Assembly: GCA_011371465.1 (NCBI GenBank)
Contig: DRQL01000041.1
Span: forward strand, 1 to 9,040
Source: Gammaproteobacteria bacterium
GTDB lineage: Bacteria; Pseudomonadota; Gammaproteobacteria; DSM-19610
Direction of reading: 5' to 3'
Length of the DNA stretch: 9,040 nt
The notes under the pieces are model-generated. The model was not told the DNA's origin. It saw only the letters and a program-made list of their open reading frames with translations, and searched no databases. The position numbers were made by a program, and so were the translations under genes. Shown here piece after piece: positions 1 through 7,170 of the stretch. Numbering within the stretch: the stretch's first letter is position 1; every line of letters begins with the position of its first letter.

Positions 1-570
1 ACCCAGAACAGCAGACAGGGTAAACTGGCCGATTCCGATCAGCAGCGCGACAGAGACCAGTCGCAGAACATTGATAAGCGGTGTAACCACGGCATACAGG
101 CTGAACGACTCTGTCGCCTGCAATCCCGCCAGGGTGATACCCCATAGTGCGGCTCCGCAAGCTCCCATGAATCCCATGCCTATGGGAAGCCCGTAGGCGG
201 GCTCAGAAAAACCCGCCTCGGCGATCCAGTTGCCGGCCGCCCATCCTGCAATTCCAACCGGAACGCTCAGCAGCAGGCGCCAGGCCAGGGCACTGCTCAG
301 AACCGCGTTGGCCCTGGAGATACTTTGCGGAGCATAGCGGTTGTAGAAGTGGACGATAGCCGGCGTGAATCCCTCCCCCAGGACATTTGCGCCCACTATC
401 AACAGGGTGAGGAATAGCGAAAACAACCCGAAGTCCACGGGGCCGAGCAATCGGGCAACCAGCAAGCTCACGATAAAACCGAGAATGGCTGCAAACATCC
501 TCCCGGTAAAAATCGTGGCCGTCTGCACCAGCTGTTGCCGCCCGCTGGACAGTATTTCTCTGGTGTTCAT
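1..570 (-). CDS. Wzx-type polysaccharide flippase, N-terminal part (cut by window edge)
   Basis: The gene starts at ATG 568-570 on the minus strand and stays open to base 1, giving 190 residues without a stop; the C-terminal half lies outside the window. The product is very hydrophobic. By eye, membrane segments lie near residues 17-40, 45-65, 90-113, 128-150 and 157-182. The motif LLGPVDFGLFSLF at residues 41-53 is typical of the polysaccharide-transport branch of the MOP flippase superfamily. Family members move undecaprenyl-diphosphate-linked repeat units from the cytoplasmic to the periplasmic face of the inner membrane. It is the last visible gene of the leftward group, 178 bp after the co-polymerase stop. 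The Shine-Dalgarno signal is weak (CAGG about 6 bases before ATG), which leaves room for coupling or a separate promoter. Family assignment is firm; the transported glycan is unknown. Confidence 0.85.
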   Translation of the reverse strand, partial: MNTREILSSGRQQLVQTATIFTGRMFAAILGFIVSLLVARLLGPVDFGLFSLFLTLLIVGANVLGEGFTPAIVHFYNRYAPQSISRANAVLSSALAWRLLLSVPVGIAGWAAGNWIAEAGFSEPAYGLPIGMGFMGACGAALWGITLAGLQATESFSLYAVVTPLINVLRLVSVALLIGIGQFTLSAVLG

Positions 571-716
571 ACTGAACCTGTTTTATCTACGCAGCTTGTC
601 TGACTACTGTTGCCGTACCTGGCGTTGACTGCCGTGAAACAGAACGTGCGTAGAAAACGCTTCGATCATCAGGCCAGCAACCGGCAACCGTACAACACCG
701 TGGTTCTTTTCATCGT

Positions 717-743
717 GGCGGGGATTCAGGGGTTCTCGCCGCC
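717..743 (-). other. Hairpin just downstream of the co-polymerase stop
   Basis: Read on the minus strand, the RNA would form GGCGG/CCGCC, then a C-C mismatch, then GA/TC, around a loop of about 12 bases. It begins 5 bases after the stop codon at 749-751. No run of U follows, so it is not a canonical intrinsic terminator. It could be a 3' mRNA-stabilising or attenuating structure between the co-polymerase and flippase genes, or chance in GC-rich DNA. The rest of the 571-748 gap shows only two tiny ORFs (14 and 21 codons) without good ribosome binding sites. Confidence 0.3.
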
Positions 744-748
744 CCGGC

Positions 749-2926
749 TCAGGACTGCTTTACACTGCCTCCTGCCGGCGGAGCCGGAAGATCGGATGCG
801 AGCAGCCACCGGTAGGCCCAGTCCGGTATTTCAAAGCGTCTTTTATTGAGAATAATGCCGGCGAGACGGGCTCCTGCCTCCCTGAGCAAGGCAAGATTCC
901 GGGCAGCGACCACAACGCTGGTTCGGTTGGCCTCGATAACGAAAACAACCTCACCCAGCATACTGACTAAATTCAGCTGTTCCGGAAACCTGTACATATC
1001 CGGGCCATCGATGACAATACCTGTATAGCTCGCAGAAAACTCGTTCAGGGTGCGCCTCAGCCTCTCGCCCAGGCTCGCCTGGTCACCAGCCACCTGGATT
1101 CGGTCATGGGCCCCGTCCCCGGCGGATGCCCGGATGACTGACTTTTCAGGCTCAAATACCCCGGATGGCGAAGCGGAACCAGGGCGGTCCGAATTGATTC
1201 CCAGCTCCACCAGCAAGATCCGCCCCCCCTGAATCGACATCGCCTCACTCAGCCCTTCTGCCACCGTTGTCCGGCCCTCGCCCTTCAGGGAACTGGTAAG
1301 ATATACCACGTCTGCCCTTTCTGACTGCTGGCGGCGCATCAGTCTTTCCGCCAGGTAGCGGTATTCAACCAGGTTCACACCCTTTGCCCTGTTACCCTGG
1401 TCCTGCGCGGCAATGGAGGCCAGAACCGGGTAGCCGAGGCATTCCTCGGTTTCTTCACGATTGGCCAGGGTACGGCGGAAATACTCCAGGAGATAGGCGG
1501 AACCGATACCGCCCAGCAGTCCTACGATTATGCCGAGCACCAGGTTGAGCCCCTTGCGTGGACTTTTCGCCCGGACAGGAGCCTGAGCCGGTTCCACCGG
1601 TATAACATTGGATACCTGCGCCTGGTCGAAGGCCGCGTTGATCATGGCTTCTTCTTTCTTGCGGATAAACATTTTCACGGCGTCACGCTTGACGTGCACG
1701 TCCAGTTCCAGGTTGCTGAGCTCAACCTGCCGCTCATCGAGCACACGCAATTGCTCGGCCAGTTCCCGGACCTGTTTTTCCGCCAACGGGACACGGGACT
1801 TCAGAACCTGCCAGTTACTGCGTTCCAGGGCCAGCGTCCTTTGCAGTTCCTGGTATGTCTGGCTCAGCCCTGAGGTCTTTTGCGAAGTCACCGTGGACTC
1901 AGCCTGTTTCAGGGTTGCCCGCAGATTTTCCAGCTCCTTGTCCATGCGCTTCGCTGCAGGACTGTCCTTTACATACTGGTCACGTTGTATCTCCAGCTTC
2001 AGTATCCGCGAGCGCAACTCCTCTACAGCCGAGTTCCGTTGCGTCACGCTGCTCAACGGGACGGAGCGCGACTGTTTTTCCAGCTGCCTTGTAATCTCCG
2101 CGATTCGTTCAGTGCTCTCCAGCTCCTGTCGCCGCGCGTCTTCCAGGTCTGACTGTGCCTGACTGTAACGGGCAAGCAACAGATCCTTCTGGCGTTCCGA
2201 AGAAACAATGTGCCATTCCTGTTTGAGTTTTTGCAGCCGTTCTTCCGCTTCCTTGAGCTGCGCTTCCAGCCGGCCGGCCTCCGTTGACAGGACTTCCCTT
2301 GCCTTGAGCGGCCGGCGCAACTCCAGGTGGTAGCGGACATAGATATCTATCAGCCTGTCCAGCGCCTCGACAGCAAACTCCCTGCCTGGAGCTTCAAGGC
2401 TGACCGCAAAGATATCCGTCTTGGTAACAGAACCCGCCTCCAGATTGGCCAGGATTTTCCGGGCAGCCGAGCTGACCGGGTCTGCGGGACGCTTCGGCTT
2501 CGGCTCGAAGAACAGTTCCATGGTCCTGTCCGCGACCCAGTCTTTAACGTTACCCGGAATTTCCCGCAACCAGTCCCAGCGCCACGTCATGTTTTTCTTT
2601 ACATACTCGGGCCCCAGTTCCACCACCAGGCGCCGGGCAATCTCCGGGCTCTTGATGATTTCGACCTCGGTCATCACCTGGTCCTCCGGCTGCGAGGCCT
2701 GGTACCCGCCGTTCTGGGACAGGACGGTTGTCAGTTGTTGCGGTGCCCGGTTGAACTGGACCAGTATGCGCGCCTCACTCCTGTATACCCTGGATACCAG
2801 GAATGAAATCACCAGCGCAAAAACAACCGTGGTAACAGAAATACGGAAAATGAGCTTCCGGTAGCGGAAGAGCGTAGCAATATGCTCGCGCAGGCCAAAG
2901 GCTGATTTGCAGGTTTGCTGTTCCAT
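749..2926 (-). CDS. Polysaccharide co-polymerase (GumC/Wzc-like) with degenerate BY-kinase domain
   Basis: This 725-residue inner-membrane protein has the length and layout of PCP-2a proteins such as Wzc. There is a membrane helix near residues 26-47, a Wzz-like periplasmic region (about 48-200), long Gln/Glu/Lys/Arg-rich coiled coils (about 205-290 and 300-410), a proline-rich stretch at 443-457 and a second helix near 459-481. A cytoplasmic P-loop domain follows (about 520-700). Family members set polymer length and couple Wzy polymerisation to export. The P-loop motifs are altered: Walker A reads SLKGEGRTT (546-554) with Arg552 where BY-kinases have Lys. The A' motif is ILLVELG (570-576) with Glu574 and Gly576 where two Asp are usual. 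Walker B retains Asp640 in GIVIDGPD. The C-terminal tail has only Tyr705 and no tyrosine cluster. It is therefore probably a weak or inactive kinase. ATG 2924-2926 has a poor Shine-Dalgarno; the gene follows the decarboxylase by 62 bp, probably in one operon. Confidence 0.9.
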   Translation of the reverse strand: MEQQTCKSAFGLREHIATLFRYRKLIFRISVTTVVFALVISFLVSRVYRSEARILVQFNRAPQQLTTVLSQNGGYQASQPEDQVMTEVEIIKSPEIARRLVVELGPEYVKKNMTWRWDWLREIPGNVKDWVADRTMELFFEPKPKRPADPVSSAARKILANLEAGSVTKTDIFAVSLEAPGREFAVEALDRLIDIYVRYHLELRRPLKAREVLSTEAGRLEAQLKEAEERLQKLKQEWHIVSSERQKDLLLARYSQAQSDLEDARRQELESTERIAEITRQLEKQSRSVPLSSVTQRNSAVEELRSRILKLEIQRDQYVKDSPAAKRMDKELENLRATLKQAESTVTSQKTSGLSQTYQELQRTLALERSNWQVLKSRVPLAEKQVRELAEQLRVLDERQVELSNLELDVHVKRDAVKMFIRKKEEAMINAAFDQAQVSNVIPVEPAQAPVRAKSPRKGLNLVLGIIVGLLGGIGSAYLLEYFRRTLANREETEECLGYPVLASIAAQDQGNRAKGVNLVEYRYLAERLMRRQQSERADVVYLTSSLKGEGRTTVAEGLSEAMSIQGGRILLVELGINSDRPGSASPSGVFEPEKSVIRASAGDGAHDRIQVAGDQASLGERLRRTLNEFSASYTGIVIDGPDMYRFPEQLNLVSMLGEVVFVIEANRTSVVVAARNLALLREAGARLAGIILNKRRFEIPDWAYRWLLASDLPAPPAGGSVKQS

Positions 2927-2988
2927 TTATAAATTCTACTACTCGATGGTTATGCCAGGATTCAACTGTCGTGAGTGAAACGCAGTGG

Positions 2989-3981
2989 CTACCGGTCTGA
3001 TGGTGTTAACAGGCCCTGGTTATTCTTGCGCGCCTTCAGCAACTGGTCAAAGTAGGGAATTGTGCGCTCGAGCCCCTCTTTGAGCTGAATGGCCGGAGTC
3101 CAGCCAAAATGTTCCCTGGCAAGAGAAATATCGGGGCAACGGCGGACGGGGTCATCCTCCGGCAGAGGTTTGTTAACTATTTCGGAGCGGGACCCGGTCA
3201 GCTCAATCACCATCTCGGCCAACTCGCGAATCGTAAATTCCACCGGGTTACCGGTATTGACTGGTCCCGTAAATTCATCCGGGCTCGCCATCAGGCGGAT
3301 AAAAACCTCCAGAAGGTCGTCCACGTAGCAGAATGAGCGCGTCTGTTCACCATCACCGTACAAGGTGATCGGCTCGTTCTTCAAAGCCTGCATTATAAAA
3401 TTGGATACCACGCGCCCGTCATTGGGGTGCATGTTGGGACCATAGGTATTAAAGATGCGCGCAACCTTGATCCGCAGCCCGTGCTGGCGGCGATAGTCGA
3501 AAAACAATGTTTCCGCGCAACGCTTGCCTTCGTCATAGCACGAGCGCAGCCCGTTGGGATTGACATGTCCCCAGTATGATTCTTTTTGAGGGTGTTCCCT
3601 TGGGTCGCCGTAGACCTCGCTGGTGGAAGCCTGGAATATTTTCGCCCTGACCCGCTTGGCAAGACCCAGCATATTGATAGCCCCGTGCACCGAGGTCTTG
3701 GCAGTCTGCACCGGGTCAAACTGGTAGTGTATGGGGGAGGCAGGACAGGCGAGGTTATATATTTCATCCACTTCCACATACAGCGGGAAAGTTACATCGT
3801 GGCGCAGTAACTCGAAGTGCGGATTATCCAGCAGCGGAAGAATATTATCCTTGCTCCCGGTAAAGAAATTATCCACACAAAGAATATCGCATCCTTCGTC
3901 CAGCAGGCGCTTGCAAAGATGGGAACCGATAAAACCGGCGCCACCGGTGACAAGAATGCGTTTTCTCGATAAATCTCTCAT
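2989..3981 (-). CDS. uxs: UDP-glucuronate decarboxylase (UDP-xylose synthase)
   Basis: An extended short-chain dehydrogenase/reductase of 330 residues that converts UDP-glucuronate to UDP-xylose using bound NAD+. The N-terminal NAD-binding motif TGGAGFIG lies at residues 12-19. The segment ASTSEVYGDP (118-127) carries Glu122. The catalytic YxxxK is Tyr149 and Lys153 in SCYDEGKR. The C-terminal half has RIFNTYGP (175-182) and DDPVRRCPDI (276-285). The YDEGKR and STSEVYGDP signatures separate this family from dTDP-glucose dehydratases and UDP-galactose epimerases. I chose ATG 3979-3981, preceded by GGGCGGGA, because it leaves the usual short lead before the NAD motif. An in-frame GTG at 4018-4020 would add 13 unrelated-looking residues and has no Shine-Dalgarno. 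Length is normal for soluble bacterial UXS. No UDP-glucose dehydrogenase is in the window, so UDP-glucuronate must come from elsewhere. Its position in a polysaccharide operon implies xylose in the product. Confidence 0.93.
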   Translation of the reverse strand: MRDLSRKRILVTGGAGFIGSHLCKRLLDEGCDILCVDNFFTGSKDNILPLLDNPHFELLRHDVTFPLYVEVDEIYNLACPASPIHYQFDPVQTAKTSVHGAINMLGLAKRVRAKIFQASTSEVYGDPREHPQKESYWGHVNPNGLRSCYDEGKRCAETLFFDYRRQHGLRIKVARIFNTYGPNMHPNDGRVVSNFIMQALKNEPITLYGDGEQTRSFCYVDDLLEVFIRLMASPDEFTGPVNTGNPVEFTIRELAEMVIELTGSRSEIVNKPLPEDDPVRRCPDISLAREHFGWTPAIQLKEGLERTIPYFDQLLKARKNNQGLLTPSDR

Positions 3982-4056
3982 ATCCCGGGTCCCGCCCTGG
4001 TAAGATAAAACAGCCTGCACCTGGCACAGCGTGTCTTGTTTGTTGATAGATACTGT

Positions 4057-5466
4057 TCAGTATGCCTTCGGGTCAGCAAAGGCAACGAACAGCGTGGTAT
4101 ATAATATCTTCAGATCCAGAAGAAGCGACCAGCTTCGAATATATTCAAGGTCATATTTTATTCGCCCTTCCATCTTGTCAAGCGTATCCGTTTCCCCACG
4201 GTAGCCACGTATCTGCGCCAGGCCGGTCATCCCGGGCTTGACAATATGGCGCAACATGTAACGGCGAATAATGCCCCGGTGCTGCTCATTCAGCGGAACC
4301 GGGTGCGGGCGGGGCCCGACCACTGACATCTCGCCGCTCAACACGTTAAACAGCTGTGGCACTTCGTCAAAAGACGTTTTCCTGAGAAATTTACCAAGTG
4401 GAAAAACGCGTTCATCGTCAGGTCGCGCCTGCCTGAACTCCTGGTCCGATTCACAGACGTGCATGGTACGAAATTTCCAGATCCTGAATTCCTTGCCATC
4501 CAGCCCGTACCGTTTCTGCCGGTAAAAAACCGGCCCTTTCGAAACGCTCTTGATCATGGCGGCAACCAGCAGCATCGGAACCGCCAGCATGGCCAGTATC
4601 AGGCTGGCCAGCACCAGGTCTTCAACCCGCTTGAGAACCGCCGCAGGCCCGAGAAAAGGCGTCTCTACAAAACTGAGAACAGGTATATCACCTACGCATC
4701 TCCAGGTTGCCCGCAACATATCCAGGGCCAGGGTATCCGGCACATAGTAAACCGAGACGGTGGTATCCGAAAAACGGTCAATCAGTTCCTTGATCCTCAG
4801 CTCCGCACGCATCGGCAGCGTAATGTAGACGATATCGATCTTGTGATCCTCGGCCAGGCGGACCAGGTCCTCGATGTTTCCGGCCAGCTCCCCGGCGTCT
4901 ATGGCCATCCTGCCATCCGAACTATCCGTCCTGTCCTCGTAGTAACCGCTGAAGCGCAGGCCCATCCACCGGTTCTGCCGAATATTCTGTGCCACCCTGC
5001 CTGCAAGCTCGTTAGCGCCCACGATGGCGGCAAGCTGGTAATTGCGTCCCATACGCCGAATCAACCGCAACAACAGGCGCAGTACGACGCGGAAGAGCGT
5101 CATACCCACCACCGAGAGAATCAACCAGGGCACCACCGCTGTGTAACCCAGCCAGTCACGCGTGTTCAGGAAGTACACGAGGACAACCAGCGCCATACCG
5201 GAAGTGATCCAGCACAGAAGAATCTTCCTGATTTCCGCAAAAAAAGAGGTGCTCCTCCATGACTGGTAGAGACCTCCCAGCCAGGAAGTGCCCTCGAAAA
5301 CCATGATGACGAACAACAACAGAAGAATGCGCGGCAGGTCCCACTCGATGTGTAAATAGCTCAGAACCAGCGACAAGCTGCCCGCAATCAACGCAATATC
5401 CACCACGCTGACCATCGGCAACAAAAGCTTGCTAATGGGTCTTACCCACCCACCTTCGAGAACCAC
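4057..5466 (-). CDS. wcaJ: Undecaprenyl-phosphate hexose-1-phosphate transferase (WcaJ/WbaP type), probably glucose-specific
   Basis: This 469-residue membrane enzyme starts repeat-unit synthesis by transferring a hexose-1-phosphate from a UDP-sugar to undecaprenyl phosphate. Hydrophobic segments lie near residues 14-37, 46-66, 82-100 and 108-136. A Rossmann-like CoA-binding-type domain follows (about 145-245, beginning LAAIVGANELAG). A further hydrophobic segment at about 284-305 matches the re-entrant helix before the catalytic domain. The catalytic part shows FYRQKRYG (314-321), WKFRTM (330-335), the Asp367-Glu368 dyad in SFDEVPQ, VVGPRPHP (382-389) and KPGMTG (410-415). It ends ADPKAY, as many family members do. 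Family resemblance favours glucose-1-phosphate; galactose cannot be excluded. It starts at GTG 5464-5466 with a strong AAGGAG ten bases upstream. It is the first gene of the leftward group, and the decarboxylase starts 75 bp after its stop. Confidence 0.93.
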   Translation of the reverse strand: MVLEGGWVRPISKLLLPMVSVVDIALIAGSLSLVLSYLHIEWDLPRILLLLFVIMVFEGTSWLGGLYQSWRSTSFFAEIRKILLCWITSGMALVVLVYFLNTRDWLGYTAVVPWLILSVVGMTLFRVVLRLLLRLIRRMGRNYQLAAIVGANELAGRVAQNIRQNRWMGLRFSGYYEDRTDSSDGRMAIDAGELAGNIEDLVRLAEDHKIDIVYITLPMRAELRIKELIDRFSDTTVSVYYVPDTLALDMLRATWRCVGDIPVLSFVETPFLGPAAVLKRVEDLVLASLILAMLAVPMLLVAAMIKSVSKGPVFYRQKRYGLDGKEFRIWKFRTMHVCESDQEFRQARPDDERVFPLGKFLRKTSFDEVPQLFNVLSGEMSVVGPRPHPVPLNEQHRGIIRRYMLRHIVKPGMTGLAQIRGYRGETDTLDKMEGRIKYDLEYIRSWSLLLDLKILYTTLFVAFADPKAY

Positions 5467-5476
5467 CTTTTTTATT

Positions 5477-5482
5477 CTCCTT
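5477..5482 (-). promoter_or_regulatory. Shine-Dalgarno site fixing the GTG start of the initiating transferase
   Basis: Minus-strand AAGGAG lies 10 bases before GTG 5464-5466. It is the best Shine-Dalgarno in the leftward group and supports the non-ATG start. No better in-frame start is seen nearby. Confidence 0.7.
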
Positions 5483-5527
5483 CAATGTCACTCTGCTGGT
5501 GAGGACATCTGCCTGCTTTATTTATTT

Positions 5528-5533
5528 ATTATA
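5528..5533 (-). promoter_or_regulatory. Candidate -10 element for the leftward operon
   Basis: The minus strand carries a perfect TATAAT within the AT-rich island 5515-5555, about 60 bases upstream of the initiating transferase start. No convincing -35 was found at 16-19 bp spacing, so the promoter may need an activator or the match may be chance in AT-rich DNA. Confidence 0.35.
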
Positions 5534-5723
5534 GTATTTAACGTTGCATAATAGACGGGGTAGCGGGAATTTGCACCCATTGCTGCAAGTGCGACCACCT
5601 GTCTGCCCTGCTGTTTCCGCTTCCCGGCGCCAGGCCGGCTCTATTGACCTTGCTTACTATAGTATTCTATCCTCACGCAGCGCATCGGTGGTGTCCAGAG
5701 AGTGAGCCGCCAGGGGTTGTTCG

Positions 5724-5752
5724 TTTATATCCCGTTGAATAATAAATAAAAT
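5724..5752 (+). promoter_or_regulatory. Candidate rightward sigma-70-type promoter
   Basis: TTTATA (5724-5729) and TAAAAT (5747-5752) are separated by 17 bp, matching 4 of 6 and 5 of 6 consensus bases. Transcription would begin near 5759, just before the AGGAG at 5764-5768 that serves the small ORF at 5777. Because the local sequence is AT-rich, chance matches are likely. Confidence 0.35.
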
Positions 5753-5776
5753 TAGTATTGCGCAGGAGTTCTGGAA

Positions 5777-5908
5777 ATGCGGTCACCATGTAAACTGATT
5801 ACGGCAGACAGCCTCGGCCGGCGCCGTTTGGCCTCGCGGCCGTGCCCGCCGGGAAACGCCCGACAGTCTGGAACGGCGCATTCCACCGCAACAGGGGCCT
5901 CGCGGTGA
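5777..5908 (+). CDS. Possible 43-residue small ORF coupled to the first glycosyltransferase
   Basis: ATG 5777-5779 is preceded by AGGAG (5764-5768) at 8 bases, the best ribosome binding site in the rightward group. The frame runs 43 codons to TGA 5906-5908. That stop overlaps the glycosyltransferase GTG start (5905-5907) as GTGA, the classic geometry of translational coupling. The predicted peptide is Arg-, Ala- and Ser-rich (7 Arg), with no hydrophobic segment, signal peptide or recognisable domain, so its product may not matter. It could be a leader whose translation opens the downstream ribosome binding site, or a chance ORF in GC-rich DNA. I do not recognise it as any known protein family. 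Confidence 0.35.
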   Translation: MRSPCKLITADSLGRRRLASRPCPPGNARQSGTAHSTATGASR

Positions 5909-7137
5909 AACCGGTCCGGGTCCTGTATGTCAGGAATTTTCGTGGCATCACCGATATAACCGGGGCTGAGACCTACCTGTTTTCCCTGCTGCAGGGGCTT
6001 GACCGTCAGCGCTATGAACCGCTGCTGGCCTGTGTCACCCATCCCGCCCAGGCTGAACAGCAGTGGCTGACGGAACTCAAACGCAGGAACCTGCCCTTTG
6101 TCATAATACCAATCAGGCATCGCGCGAGTATCTACGACCTGGTTGAAATACGTAAACTGATCCTCCGCTTCGGTGCGGACCTCGTTCACTCACTGGATCA
6201 CCGGGCGGACATGGTCGCCCTGATCGCTGCACGCCTGACGGGGAAAGCAGCGCTGGCCTCGTTTTTCGGCTGGACCAACTGGGACGAGCATTGCCTCAAG
6301 GGAAGCTTGTACGCGTGGCTTGACCGCAAGTTCCTGAGGCGTGCAGATGCCATGATTGTCGATTCCGCACATATTGCGACCCATATGCAATGGCCGCAGG
6401 ATAAAGGCGCCCCGCTTGCTGTAATCCCGAACGGCGTAGATACCGACCGGTTCGACCCGGACAGGGTAACCGGTTCCCTGAAGAAACAGTTTTTCCACGA
6501 CCCCGATGTAACCGTTGCGGGCATGGTGGGACGGATTCACCCCAACAAGGGGCAACTCGACTTTATTCAGGCTGCCGCCAGCCTTGCGGCACGACACCCC
6601 CGTCTGAGATTCCTGATCATCGGGGATGCTCCGCTCGGTTTTGAAGGGTACTACCGCAAGGTAAAAGACCGCATAGTCTCACTCGGCCTGCAGGACCGGG
6701 CATTGATCACCAACGTCCCCTCGGCACAAATACCGCTGGCGATGAACTCCATCGATTTATTGCTTGCCCCCTCGTACCAGGAAAGCTTCAGCTATTCATT
6801 ACTCGAAGCCATGGCCATGGAAACCCCGGTAATCGCCAGCAACGCCGGGGGAACCCCCGAAATGGTCTCGGACGGTGAAAACGGCCTCCTGGTGCCGCCG
6901 GGTGATCCGCAGGCACTGGCGCAGGCCGCCGACAGGCTGCTGTCGGATACCGACCTGGGCAGCCGGATGGGCAGGAAAGCAAGGCAGGTCATACTGAGGA
7001 ACTGGAGCATCGGTATAATGGCCGGCAGGACCATGCAAGTGTATGAGGAAGTACTGGCCTGTCGCAGGAAGAAAAACTGCGACCCGCTATCCAGACAGCT
7101 CCTGCGCGAGCGGCTTTCAACGATTTCCAATCCATGA
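5905..7137 (+). CDS. GT4-family (GT-B fold) glycosyltransferase
   Basis: A 410-residue retaining-type GT4 glycosyltransferase, expected at the cytoplasmic face of the inner membrane, adding one sugar from a nucleotide donor to the lipid-linked repeat unit. The N-terminal acceptor domain opens VKPVRVLYVRNF and has a GGAE-like TGAETYL (19-25). The linker shows VIPNGVDTDRF (173-183). The C-terminal donor domain has GRIHPNKGQ (209-217), with Arg210 and Lys215 in the usual phosphate-contacting places, and the complete E-x7-E motif (Glu293, Glu301) before TPVIASNAGG. GTG 5905-5907 is preferred because AGGGG lies 7 bases upstream and the conserved strand begins at once. An in-frame GTG at 5842 would add 21 residues with no Shine-Dalgarno. 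The start overlaps the small-ORF stop as GTGA. Sugar specificity cannot be read from sequence. Confidence 0.88.
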   Translation: MKPVRVLYVRNFRGITDITGAETYLFSLLQGLDRQRYEPLLACVTHPAQAEQQWLTELKRRNLPFVIIPIRHRASIYDLVEIRKLILRFGADLVHSLDHRADMVALIAARLTGKAALASFFGWTNWDEHCLKGSLYAWLDRKFLRRADAMIVDSAHIATHMQWPQDKGAPLAVIPNGVDTDRFDPDRVTGSLKKQFFHDPDVTVAGMVGRIHPNKGQLDFIQAAASLAARHPRLRFLIIGDAPLGFEGYYRKVKDRIVSLGLQDRALITNVPSAQIPLAMNSIDLLLAPSYQESFSYSLLEAMAMETPVIASNAGGTPEMVSDGENGLLVPPGDPQALAQAADRLLSDTDLGSRMGRKARQVILRNWSIGIMAGRTMQVYEEVLACRRKKNCDPLSRQLLRERLSTISNP

Positions 7138-7170
7138 TTCGCACACAAAGTTCTGAATAATAATAACGAT

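Larger units (their letters stand above)
5467..5904. promoter_or_regulatory. Divergent intergenic region between the two polysaccharide gene groups
   Basis: This 438-bp region separates the leftward transferase gene from the rightward glycosyltransferase. It has AT-rich islands at about 5515-5555 and 5723-5759, with a GC-richer stretch between. Seen within it are a minus-strand TATAAT (5528-5533) and plus-strand promoter-like pairs: TTTATA 5724-5729 with TAAAAT 5747-5752 at 17 bp spacing, and a weaker TTGACC 5644-5649 with TTCTAT 5665-5670. The heptamer TAGTATT occurs three times in the same orientation (5532-5538, 5660-5666, 5753-5759). A small inverted repeat TTGCA/TGCAA spans 5571-5588. 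A small ORF starts at 5777. The arrangement fits back-to-back promoters with shared control, but no known operator was recognised. Confidence 0.5.

Noticed and set aside
365..628. Plus-strand 87-codon frame over the flippase start
   Set aside because: It lies opposite the conserved N-terminus of the flippase and has no motif.
571..748. Two tiny minus-strand ORFs (14 and 21 codons) before the flippase gene
   Set aside because: Neither has a convincing Shine-Dalgarno or composition suggesting a peptide.
1608..2162. Ser/Cys/Arg-rich plus-strand frames over the co-polymerase coiled coil
   Set aside because: Reverse-complement reading of Gln/Glu/Leu-rich coiled-coil codons produces Ser/Cys/Arg-rich frames. 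No independent coding evidence was seen.
3982..4020. Upstream GTG start for the decarboxylase
   Set aside because: It adds 13 residues unlike the family N-terminus and lacks a Shine-Dalgarno; ATG 3979-3981 fits better.
4459..5262. 267-codon plus-strand open frame over the initiating transferase
   Set aside because: It is rich in Gln, Pro, His and Arg with no recognisable motif and lies opposite a well-conserved transferase, so it is a shadow.
5556..5567. Partial ops-like sequence CGGGGTAGCGGG in the intergenic region
   Set aside because: It differs from GGCGGTAGCGTG at three positions, including the C before GGTAG, and lies upstream of the candidate rightward promoters.
5788..5793. Minimal ATG-TAA start-stop in the glycosyltransferase frame
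   Set aside because: It lies inside the small ORF starting at 5777, which has the better ribosome binding site. A start-stop could be regulatory, but nothing else supports it.
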